A DNA stretch of 26,178 nt from a virus. Position 1 is the stretch's first letter. Every line of letters begins with the position of its first letter. Under the pieces are notes generated by a model. The model was not told where the DNA came from. It ran no database searches and saw nothing but the letters and a program-made list of their open reading frames with translations. A program made the position numbers and the translations under genes. Below, piece after piece: positions 7,801 to 14,438 of the stretch. Location: the IMG/VR virus record IMGVR_UViG_3300030101_003435, positions 1 to 26,178 of that record, one strand, 5' to 3'.

Positions 7801-8834
7801 GACTCTTCACTTACATTACTTTTTCTCATAAGGTCTAAAAGACTATCTAGTTTTTTAGGATCAACTCTATCTCTGATATTACCTTCAAATAAAACATCAT
7901 TAAGACCTTTTAAAAATTTTTCTTTTTCTACTTGTACTGATTTGTTAAACATTACTTCTGATTGAGGGTATATATTATCTACTTCTCTTGTAATGTTATC
8001 TACAATTTCTTTAGCTCTTAATGTATCTCTAGATTTTAATGCTTCTTTAAATGTTTCTTCTCCAAACAATTCTTTTGTCATACCACCTTGAGGAGTAAAA
8101 GGTGCTCTTACATATTTATCTAACCATCTCGCAAATCTAGAATTACTATAAGCAAGATCTTTACCTCTGTTAGCTAATAACTTAGCTGACTTACCTGCAC
8201 CGTACACAAATGGAGTAACCAATAAAGATTCAGAACCAAACTTTAATCTGTTTAATAATTTTCTTGTAGCATCTTCTCTACCAAAACTTTCTTCTCTATC
8301 TAATTTAGTAGGTCCTCCACCAAACATATCTCCAAATGTTCCAATGTTTTCTACATCAGCTACTAGTGTTTCACCCGCTGCACCACCAGCAATTGCTGCG
8401 GCATATCTAAACTTTTTAGATTTTTTATTTAAATCTCTAGCTTTGTTTATTGCTGACAAAACAGGAGCTCCTCTTAAATTAGCATAAGCGTTAGCTTTCT
8501 TTGCTCTAATTGCTTTTGCTGTAAGATTTCTAGCTACCTTGTTTGCTGCTTTGAATCCAATAGCACCTGGTATACCAACCTGTACTAATGTTTCTGTAAG
8601 TTTACCTATGGCTCTTTCTTCTGCTATCTCTTCAAATGGATTTAGTTTATCAAAAAATTCTTCTACACTTGCCGCTGTGTTTGTATCAGCTCCAAGATCA
8701 ATTAATTCTGCTGCAAGAGAGACTACACCTTCAGGTATCTTTAATAGACCTGATGCAATACCAGAGGCGGCAGCTGTGTACCACGCTGTATCATTGTTTT
8801 GTTCGGCGTTATTGAGAGGTAAAAACTCTGCCAT
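4842..8834 (-). CDS. Giant internal virion / DNA-ejection-type protein (1330 aa)
   Basis: This is the longest gene of the window. It is rich in Ala, Asn, Lys and Arg and mostly helical, with scattered amphipathic or weakly hydrophobic stretches near the N-terminus (SGIASGLLKIPEGVVSLAAE, about 24-43) and around residue 900. It ends with a Pro-rich linker (about 1264-1273) and a short acidic-to-basic tail. There is no signal peptide and no recognised lysozyme motif. Proteins of this size at the end of podovirus virion operons are usually inner-core proteins ejected with DNA (T7 gp16 analogues). I recall similar sequences in marine phages, but this assignment rests on size, composition and position. 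A GGAG box lies 5 nt before the ATG. It follows the 401-aa hendecad-repeat gene by 8 nt and is coupled to the 73-aa gene by TAATG. Confidence 0.75.
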   Translation of the reverse strand: MAEFLPLNNAEQNNDTAWYTAAASGIASGLLKIPEGVVSLAAELIDLGADTNTAASVEEFFDKLNPFEEIAEERAIGKLTETLVQVGIPGAIGFKAANKVARNLTAKAIRAKKANAYANLRGAPVLSAINKARDLNKKSKKFRYAAAIAGGAAGETLVADVENIGTFGDMFGGGPTKLDREESFGREDATRKLLNRLKFGSESLLVTPFVYGAGKSAKLLANRGKDLAYSNSRFARWLDKYVRAPFTPQGGMTKELFGEETFKEALKSRDTLRAKEIVDNITREVDNIYPQSEVMFNKSVQVEKEKFLKGLNDVLFEGNIRDRVDPKKLDSLLDLMRKSNVSEESRQLIVNGVNNARDEFTNLINILDNNTSGAKLNKGVKELQSLLKGRVNGWIGGTYRIFEDQGKGIFKFFKRYEPTDEVINNATNFFRREIAKENGDAAFDIASNAYQKEASIIVDDILREAALRGKPKGLKFNEYINKTMEGKPGADFIRAEIKETKLPPKELRELFGEVQDPRYSIFNGITNLSSVARTSEYLKRVALKNDEVQAAGGRGFFWNDENAFRLGVNQKNTGITSVKMDDVISKIPEAANIPNPLAGKITTPEIAEAIKNANNIAGGLQGFVRGEGKEGAEAAASWMYRNLLLFPKGVSQLAKTVFSIPTHIRNVISAFGFAGANGNLFNPVEFSRAFAEGIETTGLLKAGPPSEAAQAAYRELVELGVVNSQVQIGDLKALLQDIRFGQQAANVDTVLNPMMAKLKKVGQFFQGKYVAEDDTFKIASYVMEKAKLKSRYARRGIDVTESVLNREAANVVKNTVPNYAFVGSAVRTARLLPIGNFMSFPSEMIRTTTNIAELGLNEMRHIPAAGVRVKGSNLGLTVTEILQDGTEQVVKNNALDSGAYGDGIKRLLGLATFTTAAPIALTEGAKALYDISQDELDALRRFVPEWSKNSTLIPIRTEDGDLRYIDFSHSNAYDVIARPLRTVLNNIQDGQMNDQQILASFVNGVNEAGAEIMNPFISESIWTEAAGDLTVRGGVTKDGRRLYTDQTSAGDKAAIRFLHLGNALAPSYKQFVRLAQAATETPTARGETLDVGPEIAGFMGLRPIKVDPLKSMGFKISGYQRGIRNARREFTGGYFGLLKGGPVDPNDIILRYIKSNKAKFDVQQNMFNDLNAAETLGVGNNDLRRQFDERQISSEDYNNLRRGRFDPYVPSGEIAKKFRDIANNLGEDNPFREALPALNEIRRELRQLQLGQPFNIDPLEFLIPPAPPTPPLPTSVTSAMPNDKTITQAQNILSQTQMAAGNAGGLTALEEALLSDEEKLIRLRQRGITT

Positions 8835-8842
8835 TTAGACTC

Positions 8843-10048
8843 CTAGATTCCGTAACCAAAATCTTCAGGCTTGTTTTCTCTTATATCTTCTAAAATTCTT
8901 CTTTGATCATCACTTAAATAATCAAATCTTTCATCTATCTTAGCATCTTTTTCTGCCTTTGTACTACCTTTTGGTGCTTCTGGTTTTGTATAGGTGTCAA
9001 TATCAATTATTTGGAAACCATAAGTGCCATCAGTTTTTTTATTGTATATTTTAGCTTCACCAGTATTTACATCGTAGTAAACTTTACCAAGTTTTTTATT
9101 ATTTTTGTTTTTAATCAATGTAGATTCTTGAGGATCATTAGGGCCATTTAAGAAACCTTCAAAGTTAGATCCAAATTTTTCTATAAACTTAGTTTTTAAT
9201 TTATTGTTTTCAAACTTAGCTCTATTGTTAGCTTGTAAAGTATCACCTTCATAAACTTCTATAAAATCTTTTTCTGTATATCGTTTTTCTAATTCTCGTT
9301 CATCTGCAAGAATTTCTTTTTGGAAATCTTCTGCTCTTATAATTTTATCTAATTCAAAAGCTCTGCCTTCTTTAATTAATTTTTCTTCATATTTTCTTTG
9401 CTCTTCTTTTTCCATTTTGGCATATGCTCTAGCGTCCTCTAATATTTTAGCATCATAAGTTCGTTGATCTTCTTTTTCTAATTTATTATAAGCTCTTTGA
9501 TCTTGTATTAAATCTAAGTTAAATTTTCTTTCATCTTGAATTAATTCTTTGTTATAAATCCTGTCATCAGCTTTTACCCCTGCAAGATAATCTCTTTCGT
9601 CTTCTCTTAAAAAATCTTGATAAGATCTATCATCAGCTTTTAATGCTAGATCAAATGCTCTGTCGTCAAATTTTTGTTGATCAGCTAATGCAAGTTTAGT
9701 TCCAGCCATTCTTACATCTCTGTCAAACTTAGCTTTTGCGTCAGCACCTTTTATTAATTGCTGAGTAGCTGGTTTTAATTTTTCAATAGCATCAGCAAAA
9801 CTTGTAGCTCCTGCAACGCTTGGTCCAGCAGTTAATAAGAAACTTGTTAGAGGATCGTATCCACCATAATCACCAGCACCGGCTCTAATTTCTTCTATAA
9901 ATTGTTCTTGAGTTTTGGGAGTACCTATATCTAAATTTTCTAATCCTGTATATCCATCTTGAGCTTCTGTTCTATCTACAATACCAGTCATAATGCCAAC
10001 TCCGACATTACCACCTTTTCTAAACATAGGTCTTTTAAAAGTTCTCAT
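8843..10048 (-). CDS. Virion protein with a 12-copy hendecad coiled-coil repeat (401 aa)
   Basis: The N-terminus (RPMFRKGGNVGVGIMTG, about 6-22) carries an FRKGG motif that I recall from other marine phage virion proteins. Residues 128-259 are twelve consecutive 11-residue units without a single insertion, with consensus D-[DEQ]-R-x-[YF]-x-x-x-[LI]-x-x, for example DDRAFDLALKA, DERKFNLDLIQ and EQRKYEEKLIK. An 11-residue period points to a long, straight or slightly right-handed coiled coil, roughly 20 nm if continuous. A small beta-rich domain follows (KVYYDVNTGEAKIYNKKTDG, about 329-348). The gene lies between the Q-rich 275-aa gene and the giant 1330-aa gene, so an internal-core or ejection-conduit component is likely by position. 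The exact role is unknown. Confidence 0.75.
   Translation of the reverse strand: MRTFKRPMFRKGGNVGVGIMTGIVDRTEAQDGYTGLENLDIGTPKTQEQFIEEIRAGAGDYGGYDPLTSFLLTAGPSVAGATSFADAIEKLKPATQQLIKGADAKAKFDRDVRMAGTKLALADQQKFDDRAFDLALKADDRSYQDFLREDERDYLAGVKADDRIYNKELIQDERKFNLDLIQDQRAYNKLEKEDQRTYDAKILEDARAYAKMEKEEQRKYEEKLIKEGRAFELDKIIRAEDFQKEILADERELEKRYTEKDFIEVYEGDTLQANNRAKFENNKLKTKFIEKFGSNFEGFLNGPNDPQESTLIKNKNNKKLGKVYYDVNTGEAKIYNKKTDGTYGFQIIDIDTYTKPEAPKGSTKAEKDAKIDERFDYLSDDQRRILEDIRENKPEDFGYGI
9272..9667 (-). repeat. Twelve in-frame 33-nt (11-aa) repeats
   Basis: These encode residues 128-259 of the 401-aa protein. The register holds through all twelve units although nucleotide sequence has diverged strongly. 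The last two units (RAEDFQKEILA and DERELEKRYTE) are the most degenerate. Confidence 0.85.
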
Positions 10049-10049
10049 A

Positions 10050-10877
10050 TTAACTATTCAATACGCCTGGTTGATTAAATGCTCTGTATATACCAGCTAA
10101 TGTTCCACCAGCTCCTATTGCTGTCATTAAAGGACTAGGACTAGGTGAAGTAACTTGAGTTTGTTGACCTGGATATCCAGCGATTAAACCTGTAACACCT
10201 TGACCATAAGTCTGAGCCGCAGTTAATGGTTGCTGTAATTGTTGTTGAGCTAACTGTTGTTGTGCTTGTAATTGTGATTGTTGTAATGCTTGGTTCTGTG
10301 CACCAAGAGTTGTTAATGCTCCAACATCTTGACCTAAGAAAGCTTGTTGCTGACCAGCTAAATTTAATTGATTACTTAAAGCTCGTTGTGCAGCTTGTTG
10401 AGCTTGACCAAATCCTTGTTGTAATAATTGTGCTTGTAATGCTGCTCGATTCCTGTCGCTTGTTGTTTGATACTCTGATCTCATAACACCTTCACGTCCT
10501 CCACCAAGAACACCTTTACTTACAGCTTGAGCTGCAATACTTGGAATTCCTTTTTGTGCTTGTACATCAAATTCTCTTAACGTCTCACTAATAACATCTT
10601 GTTGGTAAGGAGACATAAATTGTTGATATGAAGTAGGACTAGCTAAAGCAGACGCAGATTGCAAGAAAGGTTTATATGCACCAATACCTTGAGTAGCTAA
10701 TTGTTGAGCTTGTGCTTGTAATGGATCCTGACCAGCTACAAATTGTGGACCAAATGCTTTTGATAGATCAGCTGTTTTATATCCCCCTGTAGCATCTGCA
10801 AGATTTGCTAAATAAGTTTTACCTGCTGCTTCTACAAATTCTGGTGGTAATACTCTTGTTGTTGTTACTTCAGCCAT
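10050..10877 (-). CDS. Gln/Ala-rich virion structural protein (275 aa)
   Basis: The N-terminal half has an ordered region with FMSPYQQDVISETLREF (about 87-103) and SKGVLGGGREGVMRSEY (about 119-135). Residues roughly 145-220 are dominated by Gln and Ala in a long amphipathic helix with runs such as QAQQQLAQQQLQQ. The C-terminus has a Pro/Ser stretch followed by a small hydrophobic segment (LMTAIGAGGTLAGIYRAF). I recall the GGGREGVM-type region from marine podophage virion proteins but know no assigned function. Gene order (318-275-401-1330) is that of an ejection or core set. Its start overlaps the stop of the 318-aa gene (TAATG at 10875-10879) and its stop ends 1 nt before the 401-aa start. 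Confidence 0.72.
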   Translation of the reverse strand: MAEVTTTRVLPPEFVEAAGKTYLANLADATGGYKTADLSKAFGPQFVAGQDPLQAQAQQLATQGIGAYKPFLQSASALASPTSYQQFMSPYQQDVISETLREFDVQAQKGIPSIAAQAVSKGVLGGGREGVMRSEYQTTSDRNRAALQAQLLQQGFGQAQQAAQRALSNQLNLAGQQQAFLGQDVGALTTLGAQNQALQQSQLQAQQQLAQQQLQQPLTAAQTYGQGVTGLIAGYPGQQTQVTSPSPSPLMTAIGAGGTLAGIYRAFNQPGVLNS

Positions 10878-11833
10878 TATACTACTCTCTTTTCTGCTTG
10901 TTTCATTTGATCATACAACCTTTGAGCACCTTTTTCAATGTTGCCGTCACCTATTCCTCTAACAGCATCTGCTGTCATTACAAATTCGTTTTTACTTAAC
11001 ATAGCAGGTACATCGTCTGCTTTTTCTTTTATACCAACTGGTACAAATCCACCAGTCTCTCTATAGTCTCGTTCTATAGTACCAGCTTTATTCATTCTCA
11101 TTTGACCCATAGGCATTCCTGGAATACCACCTAAAGCTACTTCATATCTTTTAGGAGGATTACCGGTATTAAATGTTCCTTTAGGTCCTAGAGGTTTATC
11201 AAATTCTACTCCATCTCTCTTATATATTTCTTTTCTTTTTTTAAAAGGCATTTGCATTATAAGTTTATCCATCTCTTCTTTTGATAAGGATCTTAATCCT
11301 TTTTTAGGTGTTCCAGATTCTAAACCAACTCTACCACCTATAGCACTGTTGATTCTTACAAACTCTTCTATCTCTGCACCTGATGCATCTGGATTTGTTT
11401 TGCTATAATAATCTTTTAAATACATTTTTAATTTTTCTGGATCGTTTTCAATCTCTGCTATTTCTTCTTGGTCCATGCCGCTAGAAGCAAGTGCGCTTAA
11501 AGCTGCACCAACGCCTACTTGACCTGCAGTGCTTCCCATAAATTTTTTAGCTAGATTAAAAATACCACCACTTCTTGCTACAGAATCCCCTGCTGTTTTA
11601 AATCCTAAAGGTGAACCCATTAATAAATTTTTAGCCCCCGTAAATCCAGGTATATTTTTAAAAGCAAAACCTCCAGGGCCAAAACCTCCTCCTAATGCAT
11701 AACCACCAAGACCTAGTAAAGCAGCTTTACCAACAGGTGACTTAACAACTTTTTTAATCGTCTTACCTATTTTTTTAACTAAACTTCCTAGTCCGTATAA
11801 TTGTCTGGGTTCTTGCATTCTTGATATTGCCAT
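10877..11833 (-). CDS. Virion-associated protein with KADDVPAML C-terminal domain (318 aa)
   Basis: The N-terminus is basic (LVKKIGKTIKKVVKSPVGK, about 18-36), followed by Gly-rich hydrophobic stretches (ALLGLGGYALGGGFGPGG, about 38-55) that could contact membrane. The middle is charged, with SAIGGRVGLESGT near 167. The C-terminal 60 residues (GFVPVGIKEKADDVPAML and EFVMTADAVRGIGDG) match a module I have seen repeatedly in marine phage structural proteins, with no known activity. No Shine-Dalgarno sequence precedes the ATG. Instead a 9-codon mini-ORF with AGGA upstream ends 3 nt before it, so coupled translation is plausible. A second in-frame ATG at codon 6 also lacks a clear ribosome site. 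Confidence 0.72.
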   Translation of the reverse strand: MAISRMQEPRQLYGLGSLVKKIGKTIKKVVKSPVGKAALLGLGGYALGGGFGPGGFAFKNIPGFTGAKNLLMGSPLGFKTAGDSVARSGGIFNLAKKFMGSTAGQVGVGAALSALASSGMDQEEIAEIENDPEKLKMYLKDYYSKTNPDASGAEIEEFVRINSAIGGRVGLESGTPKKGLRSLSKEEMDKLIMQMPFKKRKEIYKRDGVEFDKPLGPKGTFNTGNPPKRYEVALGGIPGMPMGQMRMNKAGTIERDYRETGGFVPVGIKEKADDVPAMLSKNEFVMTADAVRGIGDGNIEKGAQRLYDQMKQAEKRVV

Positions 11834-11836
11834 AAT

Positions 11837-11866
11837 TTAAATACACTTATATTGTTGAGCAGGCAT
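11837..11866 (-). promoter_or_regulatory. Possible 9-codon leader ORF coupled to the 318-aa gene
   Basis: On the minus strand CAGGATATCT precedes an ATG that opens a nine-codon frame (MPAQQYKCI) stopping with TAA three bases before the ATG of the 318-aa gene. The downstream gene has no ribosome-binding site of its own. The mini-ORF might deliver ribosomes by termination-reinitiation, or be a chance frame. Confidence 0.35.
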
Positions 11867-11889
11867 AGATATCCTGAAAATACTACACT

Positions 11890-12849
11890 TTATTTGATTT
11901 TTGTATCTTCGTCAAGTGGTTTGGCATGCTTTGCAGGACGTGTACCTTGATATAAATCATCAAAGAAACGACCACGATATAAGAACTCTCCAACGTGCGT
12001 AATAGTATCCATTACATATATATGAACTTTACCACCCATATCTGTCCATTTTTGACAGAAACCAAAGTCTTCTCCAAAGTATCTTTTAGTTTTAAGATCG
12101 TGCCATGTGTCAAACAAATTATAAAAATTATCTTTTTTTTCTTCTTTACCATTAATATAGGTAGGTTGATATATCTCTAATTCAGGATGATTTTTAATCA
12201 TGTCTTCAATAACATGTCTTTTAATTAACATACATCCAGTAGGCGCATGAGTTACTTCTATAATACCTTTATCAGCTATAATGTTATATTGATCTTCTAC
12301 TTTAATTGGATAAGTAAAACCTGCTCTTGACATGTCTTCTGCAGAATTAATAGCGTCTTCTTTATTATTGACTCTTCTCCATACTTTATTCCAATCCATC
12401 ATCTTCATTGGATAAGGGCATGCAATAACATCTTTGTCAGCCTTTAACATTTTTTCAATAGTAGAAAAACTAAAGTCAATATCAGAGTCTATGAATAATA
12501 AATGCGTATACTTATCTTTATGATTTATAAACTCTGCTACACTTAAATTTCTACCTTGTGTAACTAATGACGATTTAAGTAATGTAAAACTACATAATAT
12601 ATTTCTTTGTAAACATTCTTGTTGAAATTTTAAGACAGCTTGACAATAATGCATAGATACATCACTATGACAAGGAGTACAGACCATTATTTTATAAGGA
12701 GATCTACCTCCTTCACCACCTACATTTATTTCAATCACATTACTATCACCTTCAACTTTATTAGTTTTTACAGTTTGATAAGTATCATTACTAGCTTCTG
12801 TTTTTTTATCTTCTTCAAACCAGATAGGTGTATTACTTAGTCTTGGCAC
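11890..12849 (-). CDS. GT-A-fold glycosyltransferase (family 2-like)
   Basis: The 319-aa protein has about 50 low-complexity N-terminal residues, then a nucleotide-sugar transferase core. This core contains MVCTPCHSD (55-63), a GRNLSVAEF segment (99-107), the metal-binding DSD motif in HLLFIDSDIDF (117-126), PTGCMLIK (203-210) and YFGEDFGFCQKW (257-268), followed by a conserved His in THVGEF. DxD plus a downstream ED and His is the usual GT-A set. The acceptor and donor are unknown. The start is GTG (12847-12849) with AGGAG 6 nt upstream, located inside the 3' end of the GT4 gene (17-nt overlap). Its place inside virion genes suggests modification of a virion or surface component, which is inference. 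Confidence 0.85.
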   Translation of the reverse strand: MPRLSNTPIWFEEDKKTEASNDTYQTVKTNKVEGDSNVIEINVGGEGGRSPYKIMVCTPCHSDVSMHYCQAVLKFQQECLQRNILCSFTLLKSSLVTQGRNLSVAEFINHKDKYTHLLFIDSDIDFSFSTIEKMLKADKDVIACPYPMKMMDWNKVWRRVNNKEDAINSAEDMSRAGFTYPIKVEDQYNIIADKGIIEVTHAPTGCMLIKRHVIEDMIKNHPELEIYQPTYINGKEEKKDNFYNLFDTWHDLKTKRYFGEDFGFCQKWTDMGGKVHIYVMDTITHVGEFLYRGRFFDDLYQGTRPAKHAKPLDEDTKIK

Positions 12850-13780
12850 TAATTGCTCCTGCTAGAAATCTTGTCCATGACGTGCCTATTTTATTCCAAT
12901 TGTAATAAGCATTAACGTAATCAGATTGAGTTTCTAAATGTTTATGTATAGTTTCTTCATGTAGTATATTTGCTGAAGCTTCTATTGCAGAAGCAAATTT
13001 CATTGATAACCTTCTTAAATTATTATCAAAAGGTATGTACATTGGAAACTCAGCACCTGTTTCAAACAAAGCACCAAGATTAGTTGTAACACAGTATAAT
13101 CCACCAGCCATACATTCTAATAAAGATATACAAGATGTTTCTTCAAAAATACTTGGATATGCATACATATTATATTTATGTACATTACTTTTTATAAAAC
13201 TATTTGGTTTATAACCTATGTAGTTTACATTAGGTAGTTGCCTTGCTTGTTCATATAGTTCTGTATATTCATGATCATTTTGATCAAAGAATTGTTTTCC
13301 ATATACCTCAGTTGATGAATACACATCTAAAGTAATCAATGGATTCTTAACTAATTGCATTGCACCTAATAAAACAGATAATCCTCTCCAAGGTGTGTTT
13401 TGATGAATTATTCTAATAGGATCACCTTGTTTATAAGGTTTTGCTTTTTGTATTTTATCTACACCGTTTTTAATTACCAAACATTTTTCTGCAGGTAAAC
13501 CAAACATCATTCTAAATTTTTCAAAAGTCCAATGAGAATTAAATACATACCAATCATACTTATGATGATTAGATTTTTCTTGAAACCAAGGAGCTAAGTT
13601 AGGCTGATCATATGAATTTTTTTGCCAAAGTATATTTACTTTGTTTGGATGTAACGGAATTTTTTCTGGCACAGAAGTTGTAATCTGTACTTGATCTAAT
13701 AATTTTTTATCAACATATTCTTCTAAATAGTTGAGTTGTAATTCTGTTCCGCCCTTAGGGTTTTGGTTTCTTATTATCAT
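12833..13780 (-). CDS. GT4-family (GT-B fold) glycosyltransferase
   Basis: The 315-aa protein starts near a Gly-Gly motif (NPKGGTELQ, 7-15). It contains WYVFNSHWTFEKF (77-89), VIKNGVD (102-108) and RIIHQNTPWRGLSVLL (123-138). The C-terminal donor-binding signature is YPSIFEETSCISLLECMAGG (208-227), with the E-x7-E pair E214/E222. This is the retaining GT4 arrangement. It is somewhat shorter than typical family members (about 350-400 aa), mainly in the N-terminal domain. It overlaps the 64-aa gene by 26 nt upstream and the GT-A gene by 17 nt downstream, so the two transferases are co-expressed. Sugar and acceptor are unknown. Confidence 0.87.
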   Translation of the reverse strand: MIIRNQNPKGGTELQLNYLEEYVDKKLLDQVQITTSVPEKIPLHPNKVNILWQKNSYDQPNLAPWFQEKSNHHKYDWYVFNSHWTFEKFRMMFGLPAEKCLVIKNGVDKIQKAKPYKQGDPIRIIHQNTPWRGLSVLLGAMQLVKNPLITLDVYSSTEVYGKQFFDQNDHEYTELYEQARQLPNVNYIGYKPNSFIKSNVHKYNMYAYPSIFEETSCISLLECMAGGLYCVTTNLGALFETGAEFPMYIPFDNNLRRLSMKFASAIEASANILHEETIHKHLETQSDYVNAYYNWNKIGTSWTRFLAGAISAKTK

Positions 13781-13949
13781 TGTTCATTACTTTCTGGAAT
13801 ACATCTAAACCCTTTGGTGATACCTGTACTGTTACATCAGTAACAATATCTGGTCCTTCTATTTTTTCTTTAGAAGTTTCACCTGTCTTTGTATTTCTAT
13901 AAATTGTTATAGTTGTACAATCGATCTTATGTATATTATCCGTTTTCAT
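13755..13949 (-). CDS. Small hypothetical protein (64 aa)
   Basis: A short soluble protein, Thr/Lys-rich, with predicted beta strands (CTTITIYRNTKTG, about 11-23, and IVTDVTVQVS, about 35-44) and a very basic tail ending KKPKP. It overlaps the 113-aa gene by 14 nt (start inside that gene's 3' end, with AGAGAG upstream) and the GT4 gene by 26 nt. Nested overlaps on both sides plus coding-like composition support a real gene, but no family is recognised. Confidence 0.55.
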   Translation of the reverse strand: MKTDNIHKIDCTTITIYRNTKTGETSKEKIEGPDIVTDVTVQVSPKGLDVFQKVMNNDNKKPKP

Positions 13950-14277
13950 TCTCTCTGTTTATAAGCGCATAACTAACTACTACTTCAAGTTTGTCAGCTG
14001 TTTCCGCTTGAACTTTTATAGCATCTCCTGCTTCTAAATTCAACCCCTGTTCCGCAGCATTAACTGTACTTGAAGCAGGTATATCCTTTCTAAAAAATTC
14101 TACATTTGTACTAGCAGATGAATCTTTTACATCGCAATTAACTAATACAGCTCCTGTGCTATTGTTAGACACATATACAGATTTTATAATAGCCACAGCT
14201 GATGTTGCTATAGTCAAAACAGTTGTCATAGCTGTGCCGTCTAATATCTTAGATGCGTTTTTATATTGTATGCTCAT
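13936..14277 (-). CDS. Small beta-rich virion protein (113 aa)
   Basis: The protein is mostly short beta strands: residues 17-45 are hydrophobic and Thr/Ser-rich, with VYVSNNSTGAVLVNCDV at about 34-50, followed by DIPASSTVNAAEQGL (about 65-79). The pattern resembles small jelly-roll or Ig-like accessory proteins of marine phages, but no precise family can be named. Its ATG overlaps the stop of the 54-aa gene as ATGA (14274-14277). It is co-transcribed with the tail stabilisation gene and the glycosyltransferases. It could equally be a decoration, tail or assembly protein. Confidence 0.65.
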   Translation of the reverse strand: MSIQYKNASKILDGTAMTTVLTIATSAVAIIKSVYVSNNSTGAVLVNCDVKDSSASTNVEFFRKDIPASSTVNAAEQGLNLEAGDAIKVQAETADKLEVVVSYALINRENENG

Positions 14278-14438
14278 GATAAAAAGTAATTAAAAGCGTC
14301 TTGTTCGTTTTTTAAATCTTGTTGAAAAGAAAAGTTAAGCTGTTGTTTCATTGTATTTAAAGATTCCATAATCTGTCTTTGATTATCTACATCGTATTCT
14401 TCTTTTGGTTCAGGTATGTAATTAGTTATTTTGGCCAT
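14274..14438 (-). CDS. Hidden small gene, charged helical protein (54 aa)
   Basis: My translation from ATG at 14436-14438 gives 54 codons before TGA at 14274-14276. The product starts MAKITNYIPEPKEEYDVDNQ and continues with a helical stretch including RQIMESLNTMKQQL. It fills exactly the space between its neighbours: its start overlaps the stop of the 279-aa gene as TAATG, and its stop overlaps the next ATG as ATGA. Such perfect couplings on both sides strongly suggest a real gene although it is short. No function is known. Position suggests a small tail assembly or virion component. Confidence 0.7.
   Translation of the reverse strand: MAKITNYIPEPKEEYDVDNQRQIMESLNTMKQQLNFSFQQDLKNEQDAFNYFLS

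Noticed and set aside
10226-10486. 86-codon plus-strand frame rich in Val and Leu
   Set aside because: It is the complement of CAA-rich (Gln) codons in the 275-aa gene. Low-complexity hydrophobic output is an artefact.
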